DNA of 64,000 bases from Eurosta solidaginis (lineage: Eukaryota > Arthropoda > Insecta > Diptera > Tephritidae), in NCBI RefSeq assembly GCF_040869045.1, contig NC_090320.1, positions 119,111,112 to 119,175,111 on the forward strand, read 5' to 3'. The position numbers and the translations under genes were made by a program. The notes under the pieces are model-generated. The model worked only from the letters and a program-made list of their open reading frames with translations. It was not told the origin of the DNA and did no database searches. Shown here in pieces: positions 32,379-43,583 of this stretch (position 1 is its first letter; every line of letters begins with the position of its first letter).

Positions 32379-33850
32379 AAAAGGAAACTGGGAAGAATAT
32401 AAATCCTTTACAGACAACCGCTTTGCTGCCCTCCCTATCCCGACTGATGCCCGCCAAGGGGAGCGTGCCTTCCGTATGGTCATTAAATCCGCCTCGGCAC
32501 ATTTCATTCCCGCCGGGAGAATTCCCGAAATCCGGCCCCACTTCCTGGCGGAGGCCGCAGACTTAGCGAGAGAACGTGACCTTATAAGACAGCTTAATCC
32601 AGGCGAACCCCAAATAAGGGATATAAACCAACGCATCAGATTGTTTGTGGATGAACACCAGCGGGCGAAATGGGAGGAGCACCTAAGAAGTTGTAACCTC
32701 TCTACCGGTGTGGGTAAACTTTGGTCCACCGTAAAGTCCCTATCGAATCCGACTAAGCACAAAGACAAAGTTTCCATCGCCTTTGGCGACAAAGTGCTGT
32801 CGGGCGCGAAAAAATGTGCGAGCGCTTTCTGCCGACAATATATAATGCATCTTACAGTCGACAAAGATAGACGGAGAGCCAATAGACACGCACATAAACA
32901 CAAATTCAGCGCGTCACCAATCACCATCACTGCTAAAGAGGTTGAGGACGCCATTTGTCGTGCTAAACCATCCAAAGCAGTGGGCCCAGACGGCATAGCC
33001 AAACCGATGCTTAAAAGCCTAGGGAAAGAGGGTTTCAAATATTTAGCGCATGTCTTCAACCTGGCTCTTTCCACCTTTGTCATACCCGAGAATGGGAAAC
33101 CAGCTAACATAGGTGAGTCGTATCGTCCGATATCTCTCCTATCGCCAGTGGCAAAGACGCTTGAAGCCATTTTGCTCCCTCATTTCCAAGCAAATTTGCA
33201 GCTAGCCCCTCATCAGCATGGCTTCAGAAAACTCCATAGCACTACCACCGCGCTAAATGCCATTAGCACCCAGATAAATTGCGGTTTAAATCAATACCCC
33301 CACCATAGAACAGTTCTCGTAGCGCTAGACCTATCAAAAGCTTTTGATACGGTCAACCATGGCTCGTTACTGCAAGACCTGGAAGGGTCTACCCTTCCCC
33401 CATGTCTTAAAAGGTGGACCGCAAATTATCTGGGTGGTCGGCAGGCATCGGTGCAATTTAGAAACGAAACATCAAAACCAAGGAGAATTAAATAAAGGGT
33501 GCCACAGGGTGGTGTCCTATCCCCACTTTTGTTTAATTTCTACATATCTAAGCTACCTTCACCACCGGAAGGAGTTACAATCGTTTCCTACGCCGATGAC
33601 TGCACAATAATGGCCACAGGCCCAGGCCCAAAGATCGATGCGCTATGAAATAAAATAAACGGCTACCTCCCTGATCTCTCCATTTTTTCGCCTCGCGAAA
33701 CTTGGCATTATCACCGACTAAATCTTCCGCGACCTTATTTACAACATGGACGTCCCAAATGTCGACCATTTTGAACATCCACGTCGATGGCACTACGCTA
33801 CCGACTGTCCTACACCCCAAAATCTTGGGTGTGACGTTTGATCAGGATCT
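32353..33850 (+). pseudogene. Nested LINE reverse transcriptase (broken)
   Basis: The long open part (32353-33495) has the pre-RT linker and RT motifs KPSKAVGPDGIAKPML, SYRPISLLSPVAKTLE, HQHGFRKLHSTTTAL and ALDLSKAFDTVNHGSLL. A TAA at 33493-33495 interrupts it. The same frame continues VPQGGVLSPLLFNFYI and VSYADDCTIMATG, with catalytic YADD at 33589-33600, then a TGA at about 33646. A shifted frame at 33702-33899 carries the following thumb region (LSPTKSSATLF, LHPKILGVTFDQDL). Confidence 0.88.
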
Positions 33851-34114
33851 ACATTTTGGTGAGCACGCAGCTCGCTGGCAGTACCTGGGGAAAAGATAAA
33901 GAAACGCTCATGACTACATACAAAGCAATTAGCCAGCCGATTACGTGCTACGCGTCACCAATATGGTCGCCAAGCCTAAAAATCACCCACTGGAAGAAAC
34001 TACAGGCCTGACAAAAAACTGCTCTCAGAATCGCCACGGGCTGTCTTCTTATGTAACCAAAACACCACCTGCGTTAATGAGGCGAGAATACTCCCCATCA
34101 GGGAGAGAAATGAG

Positions 34115-34648
34115 GTGCTGATCAAACAGTTCTTGTTGAATACCCAGAAACCTGGGTATACCAACAGACATCTGATTGATGAACCAGCACCGCCTAGGGG
34201 CTTAAGGAATCATCTCCGTAAGCATTTTGAGGAAATACGGCACCTGAGAACCCAGCCGTATGAAGTGAAAAAACACAAGCAGGTCCTTGGTAAACTCCAT
34301 AAACAGGCGTCGGACCTTTATGCCGGGAATTGCCCGGTGAATCCAGTACTTAAAGAAAATTATCCAAAACTCGCGGAAGAGGAACGCATACTCCCCAGGG
34401 AAACGCGTGTCACTCTTGCTCAACTTCGTTCTGGATACTGTAACAGGTTAAACTCTTACCTATCCAGAATCAACCCCGACATACAAAATGTATGCGCCGC
34501 TTGCAATGTGTCCCCACATGACACCAACCATCTCTTCAATTGTAATGTGGAACCAACGCCTCTAACACCCCTTTCCTTATGGTCCACCCCTGTTGAAACG
34601 GCAAGTTTCCTTGGACTCCCGTTAGAGGATATTGATGACAATTTGTGA
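34115..34648 (+). pseudogene. Nested LINE ORF2 C-terminal region
   Basis: 177 codons, open, ending TGA before the CAA-rich tail. It contains the LINE C-terminal cysteine motif (CAACNVSPHDTNHLFNC), thought to bind nucleic acid. It is separated from the RT by frame changes between 33900 and 34115. Confidence 0.8.
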
Positions 34649-34710
34649 TCGGTCGCGGCTATTAGGTGGGGCGAGCATTGCTACAACAACAATAACAACA
34701 GCAACGAAAT

Positions 34711-35880
34711 TAACGAATTACTTCAGAAAGTATGCGTCGAGCCATGCTGTAGCCCACACAGTGCACCAATCGTACTAGCCAAGAAGAAAAACGGGAAGTG
34801 GAGGTTATGCGTGGGATATCGGCAGCTCAACGGCCGATCCGTACCCAAGGCATACCCATTATCCAGAATACAACATATACTGGACAAGCTATGACGAGCG
34901 AAGTACATCAGCAGCTTGGACTTGAAAAATGGCTACTGGCAAATACCACTGGAGCTCCAGGGCCGTCCCTACAAAGCTTTCACGGTACCGGGACGCGGGT
35001 TATTCCAGTGGCGCTAGATCAGGTTATTGGACCGGAGATGGAACCCTACGCTTTCGCATACCTCGATGATATAATCATCATAGGATCAACCGTGGAGGAG
35101 CACATTCGCAACTTGAAAGAAGTAGTGCTACGACTGCAGCGCGCCAACCTCAGAACAAACCCGGAGAAATGCGAATTCTTCAAGAATGAAATCCGATACC
35201 TAGGACACGTAATAAGCGACAGGGGAATTCACACCGACCCCGAGAAAATTGCAGCCATCAAAGGCCTGAAACCACCAGCGAATGCGAAAGAGGTGCGTCA
35301 ATATCTTGGTATAGCATCTTGGTACCGACGGTTCGTGTACGACTTCGCCACGATCAGCCAGCCACTCACAACCCTGCTGAAAAAGGGGAAACACTGGAAG
35401 TGGGGCCGAACAACAGGAAGCCTCGAGATCTTAAAGCAAAAACTCACGGAAGCACCGATACTTGCCTGTCCGGGCTTCACCATGACCCTCACTTTACAAA
35501 CGGACGCAAGCAATGTCGCGCTGAGCGCCGTATTGATACAGGACTTGGAAGCCGGAGAACGCGTGATCGCCTACGCCAGCAGGAAACTTAGCAAGGCGGA
35601 AATCAACTACTCGCTCACCGAGAAGGAATGCCTCGCGATCGTCTGGGGAATACGTAAGATGAGGCTATACTTGGAAGGGTACCGACTCAAAGTAATCACG
35701 GACCATAGGTCCTTAAAGTGGTTAAACTCCATCGAAAGCCCCTCCGGCCGTATAGCACGATGGGCCTTGGAACTTCAGAAGCACACCTTCGACATCGAGT
35801 ACAGGAAATCTGAACCTGGTAGCTGACGCCATATCACGACAGCTACTGGAGACCCAACAACTGGTAACGACAACAGAGCG
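34711..35880 (+). pseudogene. Gypsy copy 1 reverse transcriptase and RNase H
   Basis: The open part 34798-35826 holds the RT palm with YLDDIIIIGS (catalytic Asp pair, 35059-35070), then KCEFFKNEIRYLGH and RRFVYDFATISQPLT, and RNase H with [27 protein letters not shown] and ITDHRSLKWL. About 50 bp before the catalytic site are deleted: VIPVALDQVIGPE lacks the FQWRDMPFG block seen in copy 2, with GCGC at both deletion edges. The 34711-34900 part is out of frame. Confidence 0.88.
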
Positions 35881-37096
35881 ACCATGCAAGTGGTGGCACA
35901 AGCGCGTGAACGAAGTGCGCATTAACCCAGAGAAATATGCTGACTACATAATACAAGATGGACAACTTTACCGCCATATTCCCTGCCGGTCACACGATGA
36001 AGAAGTGGTCCCTTGGAAATTTTGTATGCCCACACCACTGCGACAACGAGTATTAGAAGAAAACCACAATATCCCAAGCGCTAGGTACATGGGCATCCGC
36101 CGGACTGTAGCGCGGATTGCCAACCGGTAATACTGGCCCGGCATGTTTAGGGACATCTATCAATAAGTACGACAGTGCGAGTCTTGCCAGAAATACAAGG
36201 AAGCACAGCAAAAGTCGGCTGGAAAGATGCTCACACAGGTGGCCCAAGAACCATACGCCACGGTATGCGTCGATTTCGTCGGACCACTCCCACGATCCAC
36301 ACACGGGAAGTCGATGCTATTAGTATTTTTCGACCGCTTCAGCAAATGGGCGGAACTGATCCACATGAGGCATGCTACAGCAGAGGGCCGTCGCCGCGCG
36401 TTTAGAGAACGCAGTCTCGTAAGATTTGGTGCTCCCAAGATACTGATATCGGACATCGGTGTTCAGTTCACCAGCACAATGTGGCAGCGTTACCTCAAGG
36501 AAATGGGGACAACAATTCACGGCGCTCTACACCCCGCAAGAAAACCCAACGGAACGGGCGAACAGAACAGTCAAATGGATCATAACACAACTTGCTAGAT
36601 CACAGCACAACAGATAGGACGACCTTCTCCCAGAGATCGAGCTGGCCATCAACACCAGTGTGACCGCGTCCAAAGACGGGAACCGCGACTACCAGGGGCA
36701 TTGCTTGAATAGGTCAACTTGGGGACGGGCACAGCCACCACAACAGCAGAAGAAAAATCCGACAGAATGCAAGAGGCATTCAGAATAGTGAGGCAGAACA
36801 TGGAACGAGCGGCGGCAGACCAAGCACGACACTACAATCTACGGCGGAGAAAATGGACCCCCTTAGTCGGCGAAGTAGTGCTCGCAAAGGAACACCATCT
36901 CTCCAAGGCCAGGGAAAACTTCGCGGCAAAGTTGGCTCCAAAATATGACGGATTCTACCAAATCCTAGGATATGTATCACCAGTTATACTCAAAGTACGA
37001 AAACCCAACGGCGGAAAGAAGAAACGGGCAACATCGCGGAACCAAAGGCATATCATGCAGCAGAGCCCATCGCGTGAAATTAAAATAAATTCATAA
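35880..37096 (+). pseudogene. Gypsy copy 1 integrase
   Basis: Open pieces 35906-36130, 36227-36598 and 36719-37096. The HHCC zinc domain is split: a TAA at 36127 stands where copy 2 reads RYYWPGMF. The core has CVDFVGPLPRSTHGKS (first Asp) and ILISDIGVQFTS (second Asp; copies 3 and 4 read SDNG). The third, glutamate-bearing motif (PQEN) is disrupted by frameshift. The C-terminal part (DGFYQILGYVSPVILKV) is GPY/F-like. It would insert the cDNA. Confidence 0.85.
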
Positions 37097-37157
37097 AAAA
37101 TATTATTAATTAATATCAAGGATGGGAGGATAAGCAAGGACCAACGACGTCAGAAAG

Positions 37158-37793
37158 ATGCGCGTAACTACACGCGCAAACACGTATGCTGCCGTCGCAC
37201 GCATGATTACACCATCAAACACTACAGGCGGCGACGTCAACAACATGCGTGCAACTACACGCGCAAACACGTACATTGACGTCGCACGCACCATTACACC
37301 ATCAAAAACTGCAGGCACCGACGCCAACACCACGAACACCGAATCAGTCGCAGCCGCAGCTTATGCCAGCACCAACGTCAGACGCGCAGCGGAAGCAGCC
37401 ATACGGGCAACCGAACTAATAGTACGCACCACGCGCATGACGAAATGGGAGGAAGCCGCGGCCAAAGCACACAATAGAACCAGAACGTCATCATCAACAG
37501 CCACTATAAATAGGATAGACGTGGAGGCAGGGCAGTTGCCGGCAAACATCGAGCTCTCCTCGGGTGAGGACACAGCTCCACCGGAAAAACAACAGTTGCC
37601 GACAATCATCGAGCACTCCTCGGGTAAGGACATAGCTCCACCGGAACAACAACAGTCGGCAATCATTGAGCTCTCCTCGGATGAGGACACACCACCGGAG
37701 AGGGAAACGCCTAAAACAATATTCCCGGTAGGACCAGGCGGTATACCCCTCTATGCGACTGACCTCGACGCCCTCAAAGATCTAAATGGTTGA
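37158..37793 (+). pseudogene. Gypsy copy 1 ORF3: repeat protein with SUMO-interaction-like motifs
   Basis: 211 codons. N-terminal part: two tandem units of about 27 residues (MRxTTRANTYxxVARxITPS). Middle: alanine/arginine-rich helix (NVRRAAEAAIRATELIVRTT). Residues about 129-178: three 60-bp repeats encoding ANIELSSGEDT (37542-37577), TIIEHSSGKDI and AIIELSSDEDT (to 37690), each with an acidic/serine tail. Two hydrophobics, any residue, a hydrophobic and an acidic stretch is the SUMO-interacting-motif pattern. The ORF ends by frameshift exactly where an Ulp1-like domain begins, suggesting one original protein. It occupies the env position but has no signal peptide or membrane segment. Confidence 0.6.
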
Positions 37794-38596
37794 CTGACAC
37801 CGTCATTGACGCTTGGGCAAAGGGACTGGAAGAGCAACACGGACAACAAAATATGACTCTCAGCCCGTTCGTGATCTGGCAGCTGACCCAGAAGAGGAAC
37901 ACAGAAGAAAATTACCGACACATACACCGCTAGGTCCGGAACAGCGACCTGTTTGGCAAGAGCGAGATCCTCGCGCCCCATAACGCAGCCACACACTTCT
38001 ACCTGCTCGTCCTGGTGAATGCAGCAGTCACACACCACGTCACTGATACGGAATGCTGGCAGGAGCGGTACGTATGGGTAGCGGGCTCGATGCACAGGGT
38101 CAAAGCTCCGCACGCAACGCAGGCTTGGATGGATTTCCTCCGGTGAGAATACATACAGCGGTACGACTATGACGGTTTTAAGGCCCAGGAGCTAGTAATC
38201 GAGGTGCCCCAACAATACAACAAAAACGACTGTGGCGTATACGTGGCCGAAAATATGGAAAGGTTATTGCGATACACGGGGAGCGGAGAAGGAATACCCC
38301 GACTGTGTAGAAAGCCGTTCACAGAAGAAATGGCGAGCAAGAAGCACACAGAAATGCTGATCCGGTTCCTACGGGACGGTCGAAACACCAAGGAGATGGC
38401 CCAAACCACTACCACCACATACCACCCTCACACAGTTCCACAACCAAGCACCGAAGACAAAACTTACTCCCTAACACCGGACACCGAAACGAAGCCACAA
38501 TCGACAACAGGAGGTCCGGGACGCATATGGGCCGATGCTGGACCTATTTCGACGCATCGCCGTAGGCAAAGCCCGCTCCCGAATACGGTTCAGTGA
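37778..38596 (+). pseudogene. Ulp1/SENP-like (C48) cysteine peptidase domain downstream of Gypsy pol
   Basis: One frame from about 37778 reads KWLTDTVIDAWAKGL (the WLND-type opening), SPFVIWQL, ILAPHNAATHFYLLVLV with the catalytic His (codon 37994-37996), WVAGSMHR where the family has an Asp-Ser pair (codon 38084-38086 is Gly), and VPQQYNKNDCGVYVAEN with the oxyanion Gln (38213) and nucleophile Cys (38231-38233) six residues apart. Two stops interrupt it (after HIHR and after MDFLR). The open end 38204-38596 adds a helical segment and a Thr/Pro-rich tail. Ulp1 enzymes cleave SUMO or related proteins. It is inactive here. Copies 2-4 lack it by deletion or insertion. Confidence 0.78.
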
Positions 38597-38647
38597 AAAG
38601 CAAGGCACTCATACCGATACTGGATACCGAGGGCCGACTCTCCGAAG

Positions 38648-39093
38648 TGGCCCTTATTAATTTGGCCCACATAAAACGACCCCACAACATATTTAACGTA
38701 GCATTAACACAACAGCCAGTCACAAAAGCTCCTAGCAACACGACAAACCAACAAGTCTCAGCAACACAACTAGCGATCACAACACTTAATAGCAACACGA
38801 CAAACTAAAAAGTCGCAACATTTAACAGCAACACGGTAACCATGGCAACGCAACCACTTGAGCTAGCAACACCAAACACAACAACCATAAAAGGAGCGAC
38901 ACAGCAGCACAGGAGTTAGTTAGCTGTGGTCGTGACCGGAGCTACCAGTGAAGCGTACCCCGAAAGTATCGGTTATACCACCAAGAGATATCGTTTCATA
39001 GCAGTGAGTCGGGGCTTCAAGTAGTGAATGTGTCGGCTGTACCACCAAACACCGCTTGAGGCTTCGTTCATACCTGCGTAGGCAAAGCAGGTA
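38648..39093 (+). repeat. Partial LTR (LTR2) between Gypsy copies 1 and 3
   Basis: From 'attaatttggcccacataaa' it follows LTR3 closely to 'cctgcgtaggcaaagc', then joins gag at 'aggtacagagcttgatgata'. The 3' half of the LTR, the primer site and the first part of gag are therefore deleted. The first 25 or so bases seen in LTR1 are also absent. Confidence 0.8.
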
Positions 39094-39565
39094 CAGAGCT
39101 TGATGATACACGCAGGATACATCAACGAACAACGGCTGGAACGAATCTTCCGTAATAGCCACCCCGGTTACCTACTTATATCCGACGGAGGGACTTCACC
39201 AATATCGCAGAACTCTTAACCCTTGCCGAGGAATACGAGATCATACATGAGGACTATCGAAGACCATCAGGCGGACATCGCCGCGAAGTTACGCGGCACA
39301 TCGCAGGTGACACGACTTTGGCATCACCACCGAAACGTGCACCCCACCACCGAAATTACCGCACCACACGCCCCCAGGTAATCAGAGATTCAACCCCAAC
39401 AACGTATGCAGGGGGTGCGGTGAACAAGGACATTACGCCAATAGATACCGAAACCCACGGAAAATTTTTTGCTGGGAGTGTGGCCGCAGTGACATATGCA
39501 CAATCAAATGCTGCCATCTACACCAGAGAAACGACAGAGGGCTTCACGAAGAACAAGGCGCAGTG
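39094..39565 (+). pseudogene. Gypsy copy 3 gag, C-terminal part
   Basis: Equivalent to 57725-58235 of copy 4. Pieces read LIHAGYINEQRLERIFRNSH-type capsid sequence, then NNVCRGCGEQGHYANR (zinc knuckle) and CWECGRSDICTIKCC, in changing frames. Its 5' part is lost in the LTR-gag junction deletion. Confidence 0.75.
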
Positions 39566-40836
39566 AGCCCAAGGAACCCAGCGCCGAATCGGCAGTAGTA
39601 ATGTACCAAGAGCATGGCCGCCTTTACGCCGTAGCCAGGCTCGGCGCGGAATCAGCCGAGGCGGTCATCGATACAGGGGCATTGAGAAGTTTCTTTTCGA
39701 GCAGCCTTGCAGAACGTGTGGTAAACTCTGGGAGCGGAGAAATGGTGAGAGTGGTCATCAAAATAACGATGGCAAACGGGACTAGCATCACAATCTTCGA
39801 CGCTATAAGGACTGAGGTACGCCTCGGAGAAGCGTCACACCACACAGTTTTACACGTCATGCCCGGAGCAATCGACGATATCATACTGGGCCTAGATACG
39901 CTAGGGAGCATGAGAGCCACCATATCCTGCGGAGGAGGTCATCTCGCGCTATCGAGGCCAGTCACACAGCATATCTTGCCACCAGCCGTGCCGACACAGA
40001 TCACGTTGGAAGTAACGCCACCAGGCGAGGACAACTATAACATAGGTGATAGGATCAACAGGATCAACGGTGCCTACGATGAGTACGAGACGGAACGAGT
40101 GCGCGGTTTTCTGGCAAAAAAAACGAAAATTCGAGAGCATGAGTGGGGTGACGACAATAGCCGAGCACAAGATTATCCTGACGGACGGCCGCCCTATCAA
40201 GCAACGTTACTCGCACGCAACCCAGCTATGCAGACCATCATCAACAAAGAAGTTGACGAATTAATTCAGAAAGGATGCATCGAACCATCCCGTATCCCGC
40301 ACAGCGCACCAATCGTACTACCCAAGAAGAAAAAGGGGAAGTGGAGGTTATTCCAGTGGCGCGTTATGTCGTTCGGCTTATACTCCGCACCTGCAACATT
40401 TCAAAGAGCGCTAGACCAGGTTATTGGGCCGGAGATTGAACCCTACGCGTTCGCATACCTCGATGACATAATCATCATAGGATCCACCTTGGAGGAGCAC
40501 ATGCGCAACTTGAAAGAAGTAATGCTCCGACTGCAGCGCGCCAACCTCACAATAAATCCAGAGAAATGCGAATTCTTCAAGAAGGAAATCCGATACCTAG
40601 GACACGTAACAAGCGACAGGGGAATTCACACCGACCACGAGAAAGTTGCAGCCATCAAAGGCCTGAAACCACCAGCGAACGCGAAAGAGATGCGGCAATA
40701 TCTTGGTATAGCATCTTGGTACCTTCGGTTCGTGTCCGACTTCGCCACGATCAGCCATCCACTCACAACCCTGCTGAAAATGGGCAAGCACTGGAAGTGG
40801 GGGGGGGCGAACAACAGGAAGCCTTCGAGGTCTTAA
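39496..40836 (+). pseudogene. Gypsy copy 3 protease and RT (internally deleted)
   Basis: 446 codons open. Protease: RLGAESAEAVIDTGALRSFF with catalytic DTG, then LHVMPGAIDDIILGLDTLG. RT: ELIQKGCIEPSRIPHSAPIV, then KKKKGKWRLFQWRVMSFGLY, where about 190 bp coding the first RT motifs are deleted between two GGTTA words, then YLDDIIIIGSTLEEH. The deletion keeps the frame, which is why the ORF is long. The enzyme cannot be functional without the missing palm segment. Confidence 0.88.
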
Positions 40837-41262
40837 GGCAAAAACTCACGGAAGCACCGATACTTGCCTGTCCGGGCTTCACCAAGACCTTCACCCTAAA
40901 ACGGACGCAAGCAATTTCGGACTGTGCGCCGTATTGACACAGGACCAGCCAGCAGGAAACTCAACAAGGCGGAAACCAACCACTCGCCCACCGAGAAGGA
41001 ATGCCTCCCTATAGTCTGGGGTATACCCAAGATGGGGCCATACTTGGAAGGGTACCGATTCAAGGTAATCACGGACCATATGTACCTAAAGTGGCTAAAC
41101 TCCATCGAAAGCCCCTCCGACCGTATAGCACGATGTGCTTTGGAACTTCAGCAACACACTTTCGACATCGAGTACAGGAAAGGAAAGCTGAACCTGGTAG
41201 CGGACGCACTATCACGACAGCCACTGGAGGCCCTACGACTGGCAACGACAACAGAGCGATGA
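40800..41262 (+). pseudogene. Gypsy copy 3 RNase H
   Basis: Frame shifts at the G run 40800-40807. It reads EAFEVLRQKLTEAPILACPG, then after another shift NHSPTEKECLPIVWG and ITDHMYLKWLNSIESPSDR. The TDAS motif is shifted out (KRTQAISDC), and the segment coding [11 protein letters not shown] is deleted. Confidence 0.75.
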
Positions 41263-41283
41263 TGTAAGTGGTGGCACAAGCGC

Positions 41284-42516
41284 ATGAACGAAGTGAGCAC
41301 TAACCCCGAGAAATATTCTGACTACATAATACAAGATGGACAACTGTACCGCCATATTTCCTGCCGGTCACACGATGAAGAAGTGGTCCCTTGGAAATTT
41401 TGTGTATCCACACCACTGCGACAACGAGTATTAGAAGAAATACACGATATCCCAAGCGCTGGACACATGAGCATCCGCCGGACAGTAGCGCGGATTGCCA
41501 ACCGTTACTACTGGCCCGGCATGTTTAGGGACATCTATCAATACGTACGACAGTGCGAGTCTTACCAGAAGTACAAGGAAGCAGAGCAAAAGCCGGCTGG
41601 AAGGATGCCCACACAGATGGCCTAAGAACCATTCGCCATGGTATGAGTCTATTTCATCGGACCACTCCCACGATCCGCAAACGGGAACACGATGCTATTA
41701 GTATTTTTCGACCGCTTAAGCAAATGGGCGGAACTGGTCCCCATAAGGCGTGCTACAGCATAGGGGCTTCGCCGCGCGTTCAGAGAACGCATCCTCGCAA
41801 GATTTGGTGCTCCCAAGATACTGATATCGGACAACGGCGTCCAGTTCACCAGCACAATGTAGCAGCGTTACCTCAAGGAAATGGGGATACCACAACAATT
41901 CACGGCGCTCAACACCCCGCAAGAAAACCCAACGGAACGGGCGAACAGAACAGTCAAGAGAATCACAGCACAACTCACCAGATCACAACACAACAGATGG
42001 GATGACCTTCCCAGAGATCTAGCTGACCATCAACACCAGTGTGACCGCGTCCACAGGATACAGTCCAGCCTTCCTCGTACAAGGGTGGAAAACGCGACTA
42101 CCAGGGGCATTGTTTAACGAGGTCAACTTTGGGAGGGGCACTGCTACCACCAGGGCTGAAGATAAATCCGACAGAATGCAAGAGGCATTCAGAATAGTGA
42201 GGCAGAACAGGGAACGAGCGGCGGCAGACCAAGCACGACACTACAATCTACGGTGGACCCCCGTAGTCGGCGAACTAGTGCTCGCAAAGGAACACCATCT
42301 CTCCAAGGCCGGGGAAACTTCGCGGCAAAATTGGACCCCAAATACGACGGACCCTACCAAGTCCTTGGGTATGTATCACCAGTGATACTGAAAGTACGAA
42401 AAACCTACGGCGGGAAGGAGAAAACGGTGAACATTGCGGAACTAAAGGCATATCATGCAGCAGAGACCGACGCAAGAAATGAAAATGAATTTCAAAAAAA
42501 AAAAACATATTATTAA
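41284..42516 (+). pseudogene. Gypsy copy 3 integrase
   Basis: Open to 41625: HHCC zinc domain (IHDIPSAGHMSIRRT, CESYQKYK with the second-last Cys lost). TAA at 41623, TGA at 41644 and TAG at 41761 follow; all three recur in copy 4. Core motifs ISDNGVQFTS and NTPQENPTERANRT remain visible in the middle frames. The C-terminal part (DGPYQVLGYVSPVILKVRKT) ends near 42516. Confidence 0.82.
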
Positions 42517-42649
42517 CTAATATCAAGGATGGGAGGATAAGCGAGCACCGGTCATTCTATCGCAAACCACAGAGGTGACAACAACGTTTTCTTTTGGTAC
42601 GAATTTTCTTTACTAATCAACAATTTACCATGTAGAGCTGTAACGCTAA

Positions 42650-43134
42650 AATGACCAACAGCGTCAAGCGTATGCGCCAGCGCTACGAGGATGAGGAAGC
42701 AAGGCGTCCTAGGGTCGTACTGCTGGAAGCAGCTGCAACATGCGCGCAACTACACGCGCAAACGCGGACGCTGACGTCGCACGCACTACTACACCGGCAA
42801 ACACTGCAGACGCCGACGCCAACACTGCGAAAACTGAATCAGCCGCAGCCGCAACTTATGCCGGCACCAACGTCAGACGCGCAGCACAAACAGCCAGACG
42901 GGCAACCGTACTAATAGTACGCACCACTCGCATGACGAAATGGGAGGAAGCCGCGGCCAAAGCATACAAACAATAGGACCAGAATATCATCATCAACAGC
43001 CACTCTAAATAGGATAGACGTGGAGGCAGGGCAGTTGCCGGCAGTTATCGAGCTCCCCTCCGTTGAGGACACAGCTCCACCGAAGAGGGAAACGCATAGG
43101 ACAATATTCCCGGCAGGACCAGTCGGCATACCCC
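42650..43134 (+). pseudogene. Gypsy copy 3 ORF3, truncated by a foreign LTR
   Basis: Starts MTNSVKRMRQRYEDEEARR, then shifts frame into MRATTRANADADVARTTTPA and TYAGTNVRRAAQTARRATV. One SIM-like motif remains (AVIELPSVEDTAPP, about 43040-43080). Sequence stops at GPVGIPL, where an LTR begins at 43135. The Ulp1-like domain is absent. Confidence 0.7.
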
Positions 43135-43566
43135 TGTGGAATTACCACAATACAAGGTATTTGTATTTATGTAAATGCCAGAATGGGTCTAGCTTGTAAT
43201 ACAGTTTATGTACAACCAAATGAATTTCGCTTTCGACGACACGCAAATAACTCATAGCGGCATAGATAAGTTATATTGAACTCAGCGGGGAGTCGTATCC
43301 GTTTAGAGTTGTTTAACCCGTATGCGTCACACTGACCAGCTCATGTATCGATCAGCATGACTAATTGACAGCGTCGGTTCGTCGATGTGAATTAAATTAG
43401 AATGTAGTTATTTTTAGTGTGTAAGTATTGTATGTAAAAATTGTAATAGTATTGTAAGACATTTCTACTATAAAAGGGAAAGAATTTCATAATAATTAAT
43501 TAGATTTCTGCGCTGAACACAAGCGCCTACTGAATATTTTTTCGTTTCATTTCGTCAAATGTTATA
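43135..43566 (+). repeat. LTR of a second LTR element (LTR-C), inserted in ORF3
   Basis: Begins TGTGGAATTACCACAATACA, has a TATA-like ctataaaaggg near 43470, and ends GTTATA before TGGCGATCCTGCTGG. About 432 bp. The same LTR sits at the same ORF3 position in copy 4 (61980). Its final base pair would normally read CA. Confidence 0.65.
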
Positions 43567-43583
43567 TGGCGATCCTGCTGGTC
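43567..43583 (+). promoter_or_regulatory. Primer binding site of LTR-C element
   Basis: TGGCGATCCTGCTGGTC directly follows the LTR. Starts with the TGG expected of a tRNA complement. Confidence 0.55.

Larger units (their letters stand above)
32138..34698 (+). mobile_element. Jockey-like LINE nested in Gypsy copy 1
   Basis: A 2561-bp element with a typical 5' end ('gcagtcggttctatgtaccg'), RT, a C-terminal cysteine region and the 3' tail 'gctacaacaacaataacaac'. It is flanked by a 12-bp target duplication. ORF1 and the endonuclease are missing through an internal deletion near 32380. There is no RNase H. Assignment to the Jockey group is by RT appearance. Confidence 0.85.

Noticed and set aside
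32220..33170. 316-codon ORF on the minus strand
   Set aside because: It lies antisense to the nested LINE RT, has no domain, and mirrors codon bias of the real gene.
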